The position numbers and the translations under genes were made by a program. Under the pieces are notes generated by a model that was given only the letters and a program-made list of their open reading frames with translations, was not told where the DNA came from and did no database searches. Positions 43,284 through 52,349 of a DNA stretch of 64,000 nt are shown one piece after another. Position 1 is the stretch's first letter, and each line of letters opens with the position of its first letter. The stretch covers positions 59,662 to 123,661 of the forward strand of contig JACPIQ010000104.1 of NCBI GenBank assembly GCA_016188005.1, written 5' to 3'. The stretch comes from Candidatus Rokuibacteriota bacterium (GTDB lineage: Bacteria; Methylomirabilota; Methylomirabilia; Rokubacteriales; CSP1-6).

Positions 43284-44486
43284 ATGCTGAGAGGCGCGAA
43301 GTGGACCGCCGTCGCCGCGCTCGTGCTCCTGCCTGTCGGGGCAGTCTGGGCCCAGCCCGTGTTCAGCCCCAGCCAGGATCCGCTGGCCGGTTCCCGGGTC
43401 TTCGCCAGCAAGGGCTGCTCCAAGTGCCACTCCATCCATGGCCTCGGCGGAAAGGTGGGGCCCGATCTCGGCCGCATCCAGCGACCCCGGTCTTTCTACG
43501 ATCTGGCGACCGCCATGTGGAACCACCTTCCGAAGATGGCGGACCGCATGCAGCGGATGGGCATCGCGCGGCCGACCCTTGATGGGCGGGAGGCGGCGGA
43601 CCTGATCGCCTTCCTCTACACCCTGAACTACTTCGACGCCGCCGGCAGCCTGGAGACCGGGAGGAAGCTCTTCACGGAGAAGAAGTGCATCATCTGCCAC
43701 ACGGTCGGGGGCACGGGCGGCGTGGTGGGCCCGAATCTCGACTTCCTGAGCCAGCTCGCCTCCCCGATGTTCGTGGCAGCCGCGCTGTGGAACCACGGAC
43801 CGCAGATGGCGGAGACCATGAAGGCCAGGGGTATCGACCGGCCGGCCTTCACCGGCGCCGAGCTGCGGGATCTGCTCGCCTTTGTCGTGCCGGCTTCTGC
43901 CGGGCCGCGCGAGGGACCGCTCTACGTGCTGCCGGGTCGGGCCGACGTCGGGCGCCAGCTCTTCTCGGAGAAGCGCTGCATCGAGTGCCACGCCCTCGGC
44001 GGGGCTGGCGGCAAGGGCGGCCCGGACCTGCTGGAGCTGGGGGTGAGACGGAGCCCGTTGGAGTTCGCGGCGGCCATCTGGAACAAGGTGCCCGCCATGA
44101 CGCGCCTCATGCAGGTGCGGGGCGTGCCTATTCCCCAGCTGCGCGCGGAGGAGATGGCGGACATCGTCGCCTATCTCTACGCCGTCCGCTACTTCGCCGA
44201 GCCGGGCAGCATCAGCCGGGGCTGGGCGCTGGCGGTCCAGAAGGGGTGTCTCTTCTGCCACGGGGTGTACGGAGAGCGCGGCAAGCCGGCGAGCGACCTC
44301 ACGCGGGCCAAGCAGGTCGAGACACCTGCGGGGGTGGTGGCGAGCCTGTGGAACCATGCCGTGGTGACGGCCGCGGAGCCGGGAGGCAAGAAGCGGCCGT
44401 GGCCCGAGTTCCGCCCGCAGGAGATGGCGGACCTGGGCGCGCTCCTCCAGGCCCTGGGGCGCCCCCAAGAGACACCGAGGAGGTAA
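43284..44486 (+). CDS. Tetrahaem cytochrome built of four monohaem domains
   Basis: 400 residues, ATG 43284. Signal peptide ends VWA. Four cytochrome-c-type repeats of ~95 residues: CSKCHSIHGLGGKVGPDL, CIICHTVGGTGGVVGPNL, CIECHALGGAGGKGGPDL and CLFCHGVYGERGKPASDL. Each is followed by an AxxxWNHxPxM helix whose Met is the likely sixth haem ligand, then ADLIAFLY-like closing helices. Met/His ligation implies higher potential than the bis-His multihaem neighbours. It is related to the dihaem protein at 61217. Probably a periplasmic carrier between the quinol complex and terminal acceptors. Confidence 0.85.
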   Translation: MLRGAKWTAVAALVLLPVGAVWAQPVFSPSQDPLAGSRVFASKGCSKCHSIHGLGGKVGPDLGRIQRPRSFYDLATAMWNHLPKMADRMQRMGIARPTLDGREAADLIAFLYTLNYFDAAGSLETGRKLFTEKKCIICHTVGGTGGVVGPNLDFLSQLASPMFVAAALWNHGPQMAETMKARGIDRPAFTGAELRDLLAFVVPASAGPREGPLYVLPGRADVGRQLFSEKRCIECHALGGAGGKGGPDLLELGVRRSPLEFAAAIWNKVPAMTRLMQVRGVPIPQLRAEEMADIVAYLYAVRYFAEPGSISRGWALAVQKGCLFCHGVYGERGKPASDLTRAKQVETPAGVVASLWNHAVVTAAEPGGKKRPWPEFRPQEMADLGALLQALGRPQETPRR

Positions 44487-44489
44487 TCC

Positions 44490-45767
44490 ATGCGTCTCTC
44501 TGAGGCGATCCTGGGGGTCGCGGCTGTCCTGACGCTGGCCGCCTCACCCGGGGCGGCGGCGCCGGCCCCGCCGGACAAGTGCGCTGCCTGTCATCTGGAC
44601 ACGGGCGACGAGCGACTCGCCCAGCCCGCGAGGGACTTCCGCGACGACATCCACGCGGCGAAGGGTTTCGGCTGCGTCGCCTGTCACGGCGGGGACTCGA
44701 AGGAAGAGGGGATGGAGGCGATGGATCCCAAGAAGGGATACATCGGCAAGCCGGGGACCCGGCAGATCCCGGCACTCTGCGGACGGTGCCACGCGGACGC
44801 GCAGTTCATGAAGCAGTACAACCCCTCGCTGCGCGTGGACCAGCGGGCCGAGTACGCGACCTCGGTGCACGGCCGGCGGCTGGCAGGGATGGGCGATCTG
44901 AAGGTGGCGACCTGCATCTCGTGCCACTCGGCCCACTCGATCCGGCCCCCGTCGGATCCGAAGTCGACCGTCCATCCCCTCAAGGTGGCGGACACCTGCG
45001 GCCGCTGTCACGCCGACGCCAAGTACATGGGGGTCTACAAGATCCCCACCGACCAGCTCCAGAAGTACAGGACGAGCGTCCACTGGCGGGCCATGTTCGA
45101 GAAGGGCGATCTGTCGGCTCCGACCTGCAATGACTGCCACGGCAACCACGGCGCGGCGCCGCCCGGGATCTCCTGGGTCGGGAACGTCTGCGGCCAGTGT
45201 CACGCGGTCCAGGCTGATCTCTTCAAGCAGAGCGTGCACGCCTCGGTGTTCGCGCAGATGGGCAACCCGGGCTGCGCCACCTGCCACGGGAACCACGACG
45301 TGAGCGAGGCGCGGGACACCCTGCTGGGGCTTGGCGAGAAGGCGGCCTGTGCGGCCTGCCATACCGGGAAGGATGCGGGCGGCAAGAGCGCGACGGAAAT
45401 GGGAGCGGCCATCGGGGGCCTCAGCGCGGAGTGGGAGAAGGCCCGCGCGCTCCTGCTCCGGGCCGAGCATGCTGGCATGGAGGTGAGCCAGCCGCAGTTC
45501 GATCTCAACGGGGCCAAGGATGCGCTGGTCAAGGCGCGGGCGGCTGTCCACAGCTTCCGCACGGAGGCGGTCAAGAAGGAGGTGGAGCCCGGGCTCGCGA
45601 TCGCCTCCAAGGCCTACGCGCGCGGCGTCCGAGCGCTGGAGGAACTGGGGTTCCGGCGCAAGTGGCTCGCCGTCTCGGTGATCGTCATCCTCGCTCTCAT
45701 CGCGGGCATCGTGGTGAAGATCCGGGCCGTGGACCGCCGCCAGCAGCTCGGCGCGCCCGGCCACTGA
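44490..45767 (+). CDS. Nine-haem cytochrome with C-terminal membrane anchor
   Basis: 425 residues, ATG 44490 after GAGGAGG. Signal peptide ends GAAA. Nine CXXCH sites: CAACH, CVACH, CGRCH, CISCH, CGRCH, CNDCH, CGQCH, CATCH and CAACH. Haems are followed by a helical stretch (~300-385) and one membrane helix [20 protein letters not shown] (~393-412). It directly precedes the Rieske and cytochrome b genes and probably replaces cytochrome c1/f as electron acceptor of that quinol-oxidising complex. Confidence 0.85.
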   Translation: MRLSEAILGVAAVLTLAASPGAAAPAPPDKCAACHLDTGDERLAQPARDFRDDIHAAKGFGCVACHGGDSKEEGMEAMDPKKGYIGKPGTRQIPALCGRCHADAQFMKQYNPSLRVDQRAEYATSVHGRRLAGMGDLKVATCISCHSAHSIRPPSDPKSTVHPLKVADTCGRCHADAKYMGVYKIPTDQLQKYRTSVHWRAMFEKGDLSAPTCNDCHGNHGAAPPGISWVGNVCGQCHAVQADLFKQSVHASVFAQMGNPGCATCHGNHDVSEARDTLLGLGEKAACAACHTGKDAGGKSATEMGAAIGGLSAEWEKARALLLRAEHAGMEVSQPQFDLNGAKDALVKARAAVHSFRTEAVKKEVEPGLAIASKAYARGVRALEELGFRRKWLAVSVIVILALIAGIVVKIRAVDRRQQLGAPGH

Positions 45768-45781
45768 CGAGGAGGGACACA

Positions 45782-46234
45782 ATGGCGGAGGGAGCGTTCC
45801 CGGAACCCAGCCGGCGGGGGTTTCTCAACTGGTTTCTCGGCACGGCGGCGGGAGCCTTCGTGCTCTCGGTGCTCTACCCGGTGAGCCGGTATCTCGTGCC
45901 GCCGGAGGTCACCGAGTCCACCGCGGGGACGGTGACGCTCGCCATCAAGCCGGAGGAGGTCAAGCCGAACAGCGGCCAGATCTTCAAGTTCGGAAGCCGC
46001 CCGGGGATCCTGGTGCGGACGTCCCAGGGCGAGCTGCGCGCCTTCACGGCGGTCTGCACCCACCTCAACTGCACGGTCCAGTATCGGCCGGACCTGCAGC
46101 ACATCTGGTGCGCGTGCCACAACGGCCACTTCGACCTCAACGGCCGGAACATCGAGGGACCGCCGCCGCGTCCGCTCGACGCCTTCGTCGTCAACGCGCG
46201 CGGCAACCAGATCATCGTGAGCAAGGGCGCCTGA
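45782..46234 (+). CDS. Rieske [2Fe-2S] protein
   Basis: 150 residues, ATG 45782 after GAGGAGGG. Tat-like start [30 protein letters not shown] serves as membrane anchor. Cluster ligands: CTHLNC (box 1) and CACHNGHFD (box 2), with His in place. Box 2 differs from the common CPCHGSxF, replacing P by A and GS by NG. It is the high-potential electron acceptor of quinol oxidation, paired with the cytochrome b that begins 2 bases later. Confidence 0.92.
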   Translation: MAEGAFPEPSRRGFLNWFLGTAAGAFVLSVLYPVSRYLVPPEVTESTAGTVTLAIKPEEVKPNSGQIFKFGSRPGILVRTSQGELRAFTAVCTHLNCTVQYRPDLQHIWCACHNGHFDLNGRNIEGPPPRPLDAFVVNARGNQIIVSKGA

Positions 46235-46236
46235 CG

Positions 46237-47334
46237 ATGCCGGGGGAGGAGGAGCGGCACGGCAGGCTGTGGACGTGGCTCGACCAGCGCGTCGGTCTCG
46301 CCGAGATCGAGTATCTCGCGCGCAAGAAGGAGATCCCGATCCACCGCCACACCGCCTGGTACTACCTCGGCGGCATGACCCTCTTCCTGTTCCTCGCGCA
46401 GATCGGCACGGGCATCCTGCTGCTGTTCTACTACCGGCCGAGCGCCGAGGAGGCCTTCGAATCGATCCAGTTCCTGATGGCGGAGGTGGAGTTCGGGTGG
46501 CTCATCCGCTCGATCCACTCGTGGGCCGCGAACCTGATGGTCTTCACGCTCTTCCTGCACCTCGGGAGTGTCCTGCTGCTCAAGGCCTACCGGCCGCCCC
46601 GCGAGGTCACCTGGGTCTCGGGGGTGTTGCTCATGGGGCTGGCCATGGGCTTCGGCTTCACTGGCTACCTGCTCCCGTGGAACGAGCTGGCCTACTTCGC
46701 CACCAAGGTCGGGAGCGAGATCACCGGCGCGGTCCCGGTGGCCGGCGGCTTTCTCCGCCGGCTGCTGCGGGGGGGCGACGAGGTGACGGGGGCCACGCTC
46801 ACGCGCTTCTACGGCATCCACGTCGCGGTGCTGCCGGCGATCACGGGCATGGTCCTGGGACTGCACCTCTACCTCGTGCAGCGGCACGGGATGAGCGTCC
46901 CTCTCGCGGTGGAGCGCAGCGGCGAGCCTCGGCGGATGATGCGATTCATGCCCAACTTCCTGCTGCGCGACCTGGTGGGGTGGCTCTCCGCGCTGGCGAT
47001 CCTCGCGGCCCTCGCGGCGTTCCTCCCCGCCGAGCTGGGGCGGAAGGCCGATCCCTTCCTCCCGGCCCCCATCGGGATCAAGCCCGAGTGGTACTTCATG
47101 TTCATGTTCCAGACGCTCAAGTACCTGCCGGCCCACATCCTGGGCATCGAGGGCGAGGTCGTCGGGATCCTGGGCTTTGGGCTCGGGGGGCTCTTCCTGC
47201 TCCTCGTGCCGTTCCTGGACCGGCGCGCGGCCAGGGGGGAGCGAAGCCTGCTTTTCACGTGGATCGGGCTCGGCATCATCGTCTACATGATCGTGCTGAC
47301 GTACCTCGGCTACACGGCGAGCGCGACCAAGTGA
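46237..47334 (+). CDS. Cytochrome b of a bc-type quinol complex
   Basis: 365 residues. The first four helices carry two haem pairs: [15 protein letters not shown] (13 residues between the His) and [16 protein letters not shown] (14 between, as in cytochrome b6). The quinol-site motif PEWY is in [12 protein letters not shown]. About eight helices in all, so a b6-like and a subunit-IV-like half are fused in one chain. With the Rieske protein upstream and multihaem cytochromes on both sides it forms an alternative complex III-type quinol:cytochrome oxidoreductase. Confidence 0.92.
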   Translation: MPGEEERHGRLWTWLDQRVGLAEIEYLARKKEIPIHRHTAWYYLGGMTLFLFLAQIGTGILLLFYYRPSAEEAFESIQFLMAEVEFGWLIRSIHSWAANLMVFTLFLHLGSVLLLKAYRPPREVTWVSGVLLMGLAMGFGFTGYLLPWNELAYFATKVGSEITGAVPVAGGFLRRLLRGGDEVTGATLTRFYGIHVAVLPAITGMVLGLHLYLVQRHGMSVPLAVERSGEPRRMMRFMPNFLLRDLVGWLSALAILAALAAFLPAELGRKADPFLPAPIGIKPEWYFMFMFQTLKYLPAHILGIEGEVVGILGFGLGGLFLLLVPFLDRRAARGERSLLFTWIGLGIIVYMIVLTYLGYTASATK

Positions 47335-47419
47335 CGCGTGCGGGAGACGGGTACCGTGGTGGGGTGTCTGTGCAGTGAGGCCCGATGACCCCGGAAGGGG
47401 AGCAAAGGAGAGGTTGGCC

Positions 47420-47785
47420 ATGCGATTCGGTCGGCTCGGGACTGTCGCCCTCATCGTGGGATTCGGTCTGGGGGCGCTCTTCGCATCGCCGGGTGAGGCT
47501 CAGCCGAAGATCCCCCCGGACTTCGCCTTCGAGCAGGGCAAGGACAGCCCCGGCGTCGCGAGCTTCAGCCACGAGAAGCACAAGGAGAAAGTCGAGAAGT
47601 GCACGGGCTGCCACACGAAGGTCTTCAAGATGAAGAAGGGGCAGACGGGCAAGCTGACCATGGACAAGATGAAGGCCGGCGAGCTGTGCGGCGCCTGCCA
47701 CAACGGCAAGACGAAGGTGGGCAGCACGGTCGTCTTCAATGTGGACGACAAGGCCAACTGCGAGAAGTGCCACAAGAAGAAGTAG
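47420..47785 (+). CDS. Trihaem c7-type cytochrome
   Basis: 121 residues, ATG 47420 after AAAGGAGAGG. Signal peptide ends GEA. Three CXXCH sites (CTGCH, CGACH and CEKCH, the last at the C-terminus) in a Lys-rich mature protein of ~95 residues, with VASFSHEKHKEKVEKC giving distal His ligands. This matches the PpcA/c7 group of small soluble periplasmic shuttles. Positive charge suits docking to several partners. It overlaps the frame of the next gene by 47 bases if that gene starts at 47739. Confidence 0.87.
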   Translation: MRFGRLGTVALIVGFGLGALFASPGEAQPKIPPDFAFEQGKDSPGVASFSHEKHKEKVEKCTGCHTKVFKMKKGQTGKLTMDKMKAGELCGACHNGKTKVGSTVVFNVDDKANCEKCHKKK

Positions 47786-49187
47786 CCTCGGACCCCCACT
47801 CGGCGCGTTCCTGGCAGTCGCCACCCTCGTCCTGATCCCAGGCGCGCCCGGGGCCCTTGCGGCCCCGGGCGCAGCCGCGGCCACGGTGGAGGACTGCCTG
47901 GCATGCCATGCCGACAAGGGGCTCGCTCGAGGCGCGCCCGTCCGGGGCAAGACCCTGTCGGTCTTCGTGGACGAGGCGGTTCTGCAGGGCTCTGCCCACG
48001 CGAGCCTTCCGTGCGTGGCCTGCCACCGGAGCGCCACCGCGCCTCACGACGAGCGGCTGCCAGCGGTGTCCTGTGCCGGGTGTCACGCGGGGCAGCGCGC
48101 GGCGCTGGGCGAGGGCATCCACGGCAGCCGCAAGGCGGAGGCCGCGCGGCCCGCGCCGAGTTGCGCCGCCTGCCACGGGACCCATGACGTCAAGGCTGCG
48201 GCGTCGCTCTCGACGCAGACCTGCGTGGCCTGCCACGCCAGACAGGTGGACCTCTACCGCAGCAGCGTGCACGGGCGCTCCCGCGCGCGGGGCGACGCCG
48301 AGGCCGCCACCTGCCGCTCCTGCCATGGACCGGCCCACAAGGCCCTGGCGAAGGCCGACCCACAGTCCCCGACGTATCACCTGAGCCTGCCGCGCACCTG
48401 TGCTCAGTGTCACGCCGACCCCGAGCTGGCGCGGCGCCATGGGATCGAGGTCGGCGCGGTCTACCAGCAGTACATGGATTCCATCCACGGCCGCGCCGTG
48501 ACGCGGAGCGGGCTCCTCGTGGCCGCCAACTGCTCGGACTGCCACGGGGCCCATGAGATCCGGGCGCGGACCGACGCCGGCTCCCGCGTCTTCCGCGCCA
48601 ACATTCCCAGGACCTGCGCGACGTGTCACGCGGGCGTCTACCGGGACTACGCCGAGTCCATCCACGGCAAGGCGGCGGCCCATGGGGCCGCTGGGGCCCC
48701 GGTCTGTACGGACTGCCACAGCGCCCATCAGATCCGGCGCGTCGAGGGAGCGCCCTGGCAGCTGGACGTGATCCGCGAGTGCGGCACCTGCCACAGGGAG
48801 TCGCTCAGGACCTACCGGGACACCTTCCACGGCAAGGTGACGCAGCTCGGGCTGACGCGGGTCGCGAAGTGCTCGGACTGCCACGGATCGCACTCGATCC
48901 AGCCGGCCTCCGACCCGCGCTCCCGGGTCTCTCCGGGGAACATCGTCTCCACGTGCCAGCAGTGCCACCCCGCGGCAGGCAAGTCCTTTGCGCAGTTCCA
49001 TCCGCATGCGGATGCTCGGGACAGGGTCCGCTTTCCCCGGCTCTACTACGTCAACCTCCTGATGATCTCGCTGCTGGTGGGGACCTTCGCCTTCTTCGGG
49101 GTGCACACCGTGCTCTGGCTGCCGCGCTCCCTGGTGGAGCGCCTCCGGCGCAGGTCGGGCTCCGGCGAGGAGGGGCCTGACCGGTGA
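47739..49187 (+). CDS. 13-haem cytochrome with C-terminal membrane helix
   Basis: Up to 482 residues. The start is unsure: ATG 47739 lies inside the trihaem gene, but no ATG, GTG or TTG occurs between that gene's stop and the signal peptide (GAFLAVATLVLIPGAPGALA). I count 13 CXXCH sites. From site 6 on, units repeat as CSDCHGAHEI, then CATCH, then SIHGKA, about every 60 residues, as in large inner-membrane anchored cytochromes. One C-terminal membrane helix (LLMISLLVGTFAFFGVHTVLWL) precedes a basic tail. It overlaps the cytochrome b561 gene, its likely quinone-side partner. Confidence 0.83.
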   Translation: MWTTRPTARSATRRSSLGPPLGAFLAVATLVLIPGAPGALAAPGAAAATVEDCLACHADKGLARGAPVRGKTLSVFVDEAVLQGSAHASLPCVACHRSATAPHDERLPAVSCAGCHAGQRAALGEGIHGSRKAEAARPAPSCAACHGTHDVKAAASLSTQTCVACHARQVDLYRSSVHGRSRARGDAEAATCRSCHGPAHKALAKADPQSPTYHLSLPRTCAQCHADPELARRHGIEVGAVYQQYMDSIHGRAVTRSGLLVAANCSDCHGAHEIRARTDAGSRVFRANIPRTCATCHAGVYRDYAESIHGKAAAHGAAGAPVCTDCHSAHQIRRVEGAPWQLDVIRECGTCHRESLRTYRDTFHGKVTQLGLTRVAKCSDCHGSHSIQPASDPRSRVSPGNIVSTCQQCHPAAGKSFAQFHPHADARDRVRFPRLYYVNLLMISLLVGTFAFFGVHTVLWLPRSLVERLRRRSGSGEEGPDR

Positions 49188-50002
49188 GCGGCGGCGAGCG
49201 GCACTACTTCAGGCTCAACCTCTACCACCGCGTCCTCCACGGGATGGTGATCGCGAGCTTCCTCGGTCTGGCCGTCACGGGACTGCCTCTCAAGTACGCC
49301 CACACGGGGTGGGGCAAGGGGCTGTCGCTGGCCCTCGGCGGTCCGTTCACGACCGGGTACCTGCACCGCTTCTTCGCCCTCGTCACCTTCGTCTACTTCG
49401 CCCTGCACCTGGGCTACCTGGTCCGCCTGGCCCTGGCGGGCCGCCACGGGATGTTCTGGGGGCCGGAGTCCATGGTGCCCCAGCCCCGGGACCTCGTGCA
49501 GATGGTGCAGCACATGCGCTACTTCGTGGGTCTGGGCCCGCGACCGCGCTTCGACCGCTGGGCCTACTGGGAGAAATTCGACTACTGGGCCGTGTTCTGG
49601 GGCATCGCGATCATCGGCAGCAGCGGGCTGCTCCTGTGGTTCCCCGCGTTCTTCTCGCGGGTTCTCCCCGGCTGGACCTTCAACCTGGCCATCATCATCC
49701 ACAGCGACGAGGCGCTCCTGGCCGTGGGCTTCATCTTCACCATTCACTTCTTCAACACCCACCTGAGGCCCGAGAAGTTCCCCATGGATCCGGTGATCTT
49801 CACCGGGCGGGTCTCCGAGGAGGAGTTCCGGCGCGACCACCCCGCCGAGTACGAGCGCCTGAAGAGGCAGGGGCGGCTCGAGGGGCTCCAGGCCGATCCG
49901 CCGCCGCTCTGGCTCAGGAACTTCTCGCGGGTGGTGGGCTTCAGCGCGCTTGCCATCGGCCTCGTGCTGATCTGGCTTATCATCGGCACGGCCCTCCGAT
50001 GA
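49184..50002 (+). CDS. Cytochrome b561-type membrane subunit
   Basis: 272 residues, GTG overlapping the previous stop. Four to five membrane helices with His pairs in NLYHRVLHGM, YLHRFFALVTFVYFALH and HSDEALLAVGFIFTIHFFNTH, as in the FdnI/PhsC/b561 family that carries two haems b. The C-terminal helix lies after a charged loop. With the 13-haem and NapC-type neighbours (both overlapping) it makes a second quinone-reactive unit in the same operon. Confidence 0.88.
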   Translation: MSGGERHYFRLNLYHRVLHGMVIASFLGLAVTGLPLKYAHTGWGKGLSLALGGPFTTGYLHRFFALVTFVYFALHLGYLVRLALAGRHGMFWGPESMVPQPRDLVQMVQHMRYFVGLGPRPRFDRWAYWEKFDYWAVFWGIAIIGSSGLLLWFPAFFSRVLPGWTFNLAIIIHSDEALLAVGFIFTIHFFNTHLRPEKFPMDPVIFTGRVSEEEFRRDHPAEYERLKRQGRLEGLQADPPPLWLRNFSRVVGFSALAIGLVLIWLIIGTALR

Positions 50003-50940
50003 TGACGACGGGGGAATCGATGGGCGAGCCCAGGCGGGGGCGGCGCCGGCGGCGTCTCACCGCGGTCCTCATCATCGGGGGAATCCTGCTGGTGGCGGGA
50101 GCGGCGGGGTTGGCGGGGCTCTGGCATTTCAGCACGAGCCCGCTGCTCTGCAATTCCTGCCACATCATGAAGCCATACGTCGAGGCCTGGAAGACCTCCA
50201 AGCACAAGGACGTCACCTGCGTGAAGTGCCACTACCCACCGGGCTTCCGCGAGACCATCTGGGTCAAGTTCCAGGCGATGACCCAGGTGGTGAAGTGGGC
50301 CACCCAGACCTACTCGTCCAAGCCCTACGCCGAGATCGAGGACGCCTCGTGCCTGCGCTCGGGCTGCCACGACCGGCGGCTGCTGGACGGCAAGGTGGTG
50401 TTCAAGCGCGGAATCATCTTCGATCACAAGCCGCATCTCGAGGAGGAGCGGCGGGGCCGGCAGCTGCGGTGCACCTCCTGTCACTCGCAGATCGTCGTCG
50501 GCAGCCACATCGAGGTCACCGAATCGTCGTGCTTCCTCTGCCACTTCAAGGGGATGAAGACGGCCCGCACGCTCCAGCCCATCGCGGGCTGCACCGGCTG
50601 CCATCAGGCCCCCAAGGGGGATATCCGGGTGGGCTCCGTCACGTTCAACCACGAGGAGGTCACGAAGCGCGGCATCGCTTGCCAGAACTGTCACCTCAAC
50701 GTGGTGGAGGGGGAGGGGGAGGCACCTCGAACCCGTTGCTTCACGTGCCACAACCAGCCGGAGAAGCTCGGGCGCTACCCCGACACGCCCTTCCTTCATG
50801 ATTTCCACGTGGCCAGGCACAACATCGAGTGCGAGCGCTGTCATACCGAGATCAGGCACAGGCTGCCGCCGAGGATCGGCGCGCCGACGGCAGCCCGTGA
50901 GGGCGACCTCACGCGGGGTGCGGCCCTGGTGACGCCGTGA
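49999..50940 (+). CDS. NapC/NirT-like anchored nine-haem cytochrome
   Basis: 313 residues; ATG 49999 or 50002, both overlapping the previous stop. A basic N-terminus (GRRRRRLTAVLIIGG) precedes one membrane anchor (~22-42), and LLCNSCHIMKPYVEAWKTSKHKDVTC follows as in NapC/NrfH quinol dehydrogenases. Eight CXXCH sites plus one CX4CH (CLRSGCH near 110). The second half repeats CxxCH at short spacing (CTSCH, CFLCH, CTGCH, CQNCH, CFTCH, CERCH). Likely takes electrons from menaquinol or from the b561 subunit to soluble cytochromes. Confidence 0.85.
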   Translation: MMTTGESMGEPRRGRRRRRLTAVLIIGGILLVAGAAGLAGLWHFSTSPLLCNSCHIMKPYVEAWKTSKHKDVTCVKCHYPPGFRETIWVKFQAMTQVVKWATQTYSSKPYAEIEDASCLRSGCHDRRLLDGKVVFKRGIIFDHKPHLEEERRGRQLRCTSCHSQIVVGSHIEVTESSCFLCHFKGMKTARTLQPIAGCTGCHQAPKGDIRVGSVTFNHEEVTKRGIACQNCHLNVVEGEGEAPRTRCFTCHNQPEKLGRYPDTPFLHDFHVARHNIECERCHTEIRHRLPPRIGAPTAAREGDLTRGAALVTP

Positions 50941-52283
50941 GGGCCGGCTGGCTCGTCCTCGCAGCCGCGTTGACCTGGCTTGCCGGCGCCACGCCGGTGG
51001 ACGCAGCGCGCCCGGGCCAGCTGCTCGCCCAGATCCCCCGGCTGCCGCCGGCCGGCGGCAAGCCGGACGAGCCGCCGCCGCACCGGGCCGGGGAGCTGGA
51101 GTGCCGAGGCTGCCACGAAGGCGAGCACCAGGGGGTCGTGCGCATGTATCTGGGCATGGGCGGACGGGGCACGCCCATGATCCCCAGCCACATGTTCCAG
51201 GTGCGGGTGGAGTGCGTGGCCTGCCACGTGGCGCCGAAGGAGGCGGCGGGGCGAGCGAGGATCGTGGGGCAGACGTTCAGGCCGAGCGAGCAGGCCTGCG
51301 TCAACTGCCACGGGGAGAAGTACCGGGGGATGCTCGATCGCTGGAACGGGACGCTCGGCAAGATGCGTGACATCGTGACGCCGAAGCTGGCGGCTGCCCG
51401 GGCCGGCCTGGCGGGGGGGAAGGTGAAGAACCCCGCGCGCGCGCGCGCCGCGAAGCTGGCGGAGGACGCCGAGTTCAACCTGCAGTTCGTCACCTTCGCC
51501 AAGGGCATCCACAACGTCTTCTACGCCGCCGACCTGCTCAAGCTGGCCAATGTCTGGCTGGACGAGGCCGCACGGCTCACGGGGCAGGCGCCGGCGAAGG
51601 TGGACGACGCCCTGGTGCGCGGGGGATACTGCGGCGTGATGTGTCACGCGCAGGCGGGGGTGAAGCTGCCGGAGACCGTCACCTTCGCCAAGCAGCGGGT
51701 GCCGCACGCCAGACACGTCACGGAGTTCGGGGCCGTGTGCACCGTGTGCCACTCGGCCGAGGTCCACAAGGCGGTGACGGCCACGGCCGCGACCTGCACC
51801 TCCTGCCACCACAGCCCGCAGAACGAGCGGTGCGAGGGCTGCCACCGGACCCAGAGCGCCTTCTTCCGGGGGGAGGCCAAGAGCGCGCTGGCCAAGGCCG
51901 AGCCCGACGTCATGGCGAAGGCCGTCGGCTGCACCGGGTGCCACGATCTGTCGACGAAGCATTCCCGGCGGGCCGTGACGGAGAAGTGCGTCGGCTGCCA
52001 CGACGCCGGCTACAAGGGTTTCGTGGACGAGTGGACCACCGGTGCCGACAAGGAAGTCGCGAGTGCGACGGCCGCGCTCAGGCAGGCCGAGTCCCGTCTG
52101 ACGGCGGTGCGGCGCAGCGGGCGGAAGGCCCCGGAGGCCGAGACGCTCATCCGGGGGGCGCGCGAGGCGCTGGCGCTCGTGCGGAAGGCGCGGCCCGCCC
52201 ACAACCCGGCGCTGGCCGACGCGCTCCTCGACAGCGTCCGGAAGAGGAGCGCCGAGGCCGTGTCGAAGCTCGAGCGGCCGTAG
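50937..52283 (+). CDS. Periplasmic nine-haem cytochrome
   Basis: 448 residues, GTG overlapping the previous stop. Signal peptide ends VDA. Eight CXXCH sites and one CX3CH (YCGVMCH near 235). Haems cluster in two groups (sites 1-3 at ~55-125, the rest at ~235-345), separated by a ~100-residue helical region rich in Ala and Lys and followed by another helical tail. The long helical insert resembles cytochromes that dock onto membrane partners. Last gene of the operon before the kinase/regulator pair. Confidence 0.8.
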   Translation: MRAGWLVLAAALTWLAGATPVDAARPGQLLAQIPRLPPAGGKPDEPPPHRAGELECRGCHEGEHQGVVRMYLGMGGRGTPMIPSHMFQVRVECVACHVAPKEAAGRARIVGQTFRPSEQACVNCHGEKYRGMLDRWNGTLGKMRDIVTPKLAAARAGLAGGKVKNPARARAAKLAEDAEFNLQFVTFAKGIHNVFYAADLLKLANVWLDEAARLTGQAPAKVDDALVRGGYCGVMCHAQAGVKLPETVTFAKQRVPHARHVTEFGAVCTVCHSAEVHKAVTATAATCTSCHHSPQNERCEGCHRTQSAFFRGEAKSALAKAEPDVMAKAVGCTGCHDLSTKHSRRAVTEKCVGCHDAGYKGFVDEWTTGADKEVASATAALRQAESRLTAVRRSGRKAPEAETLIRGAREALALVRKARPAHNPALADALLDSVRKRSAEAVSKLERP

Positions 52284-52349
52284 TCCCGGATGCGTGCCGA
52301 GGACCCGTTCGGAGCTGCCAGGGCCGGCCGAAGGTAGACGGGCACCCCG

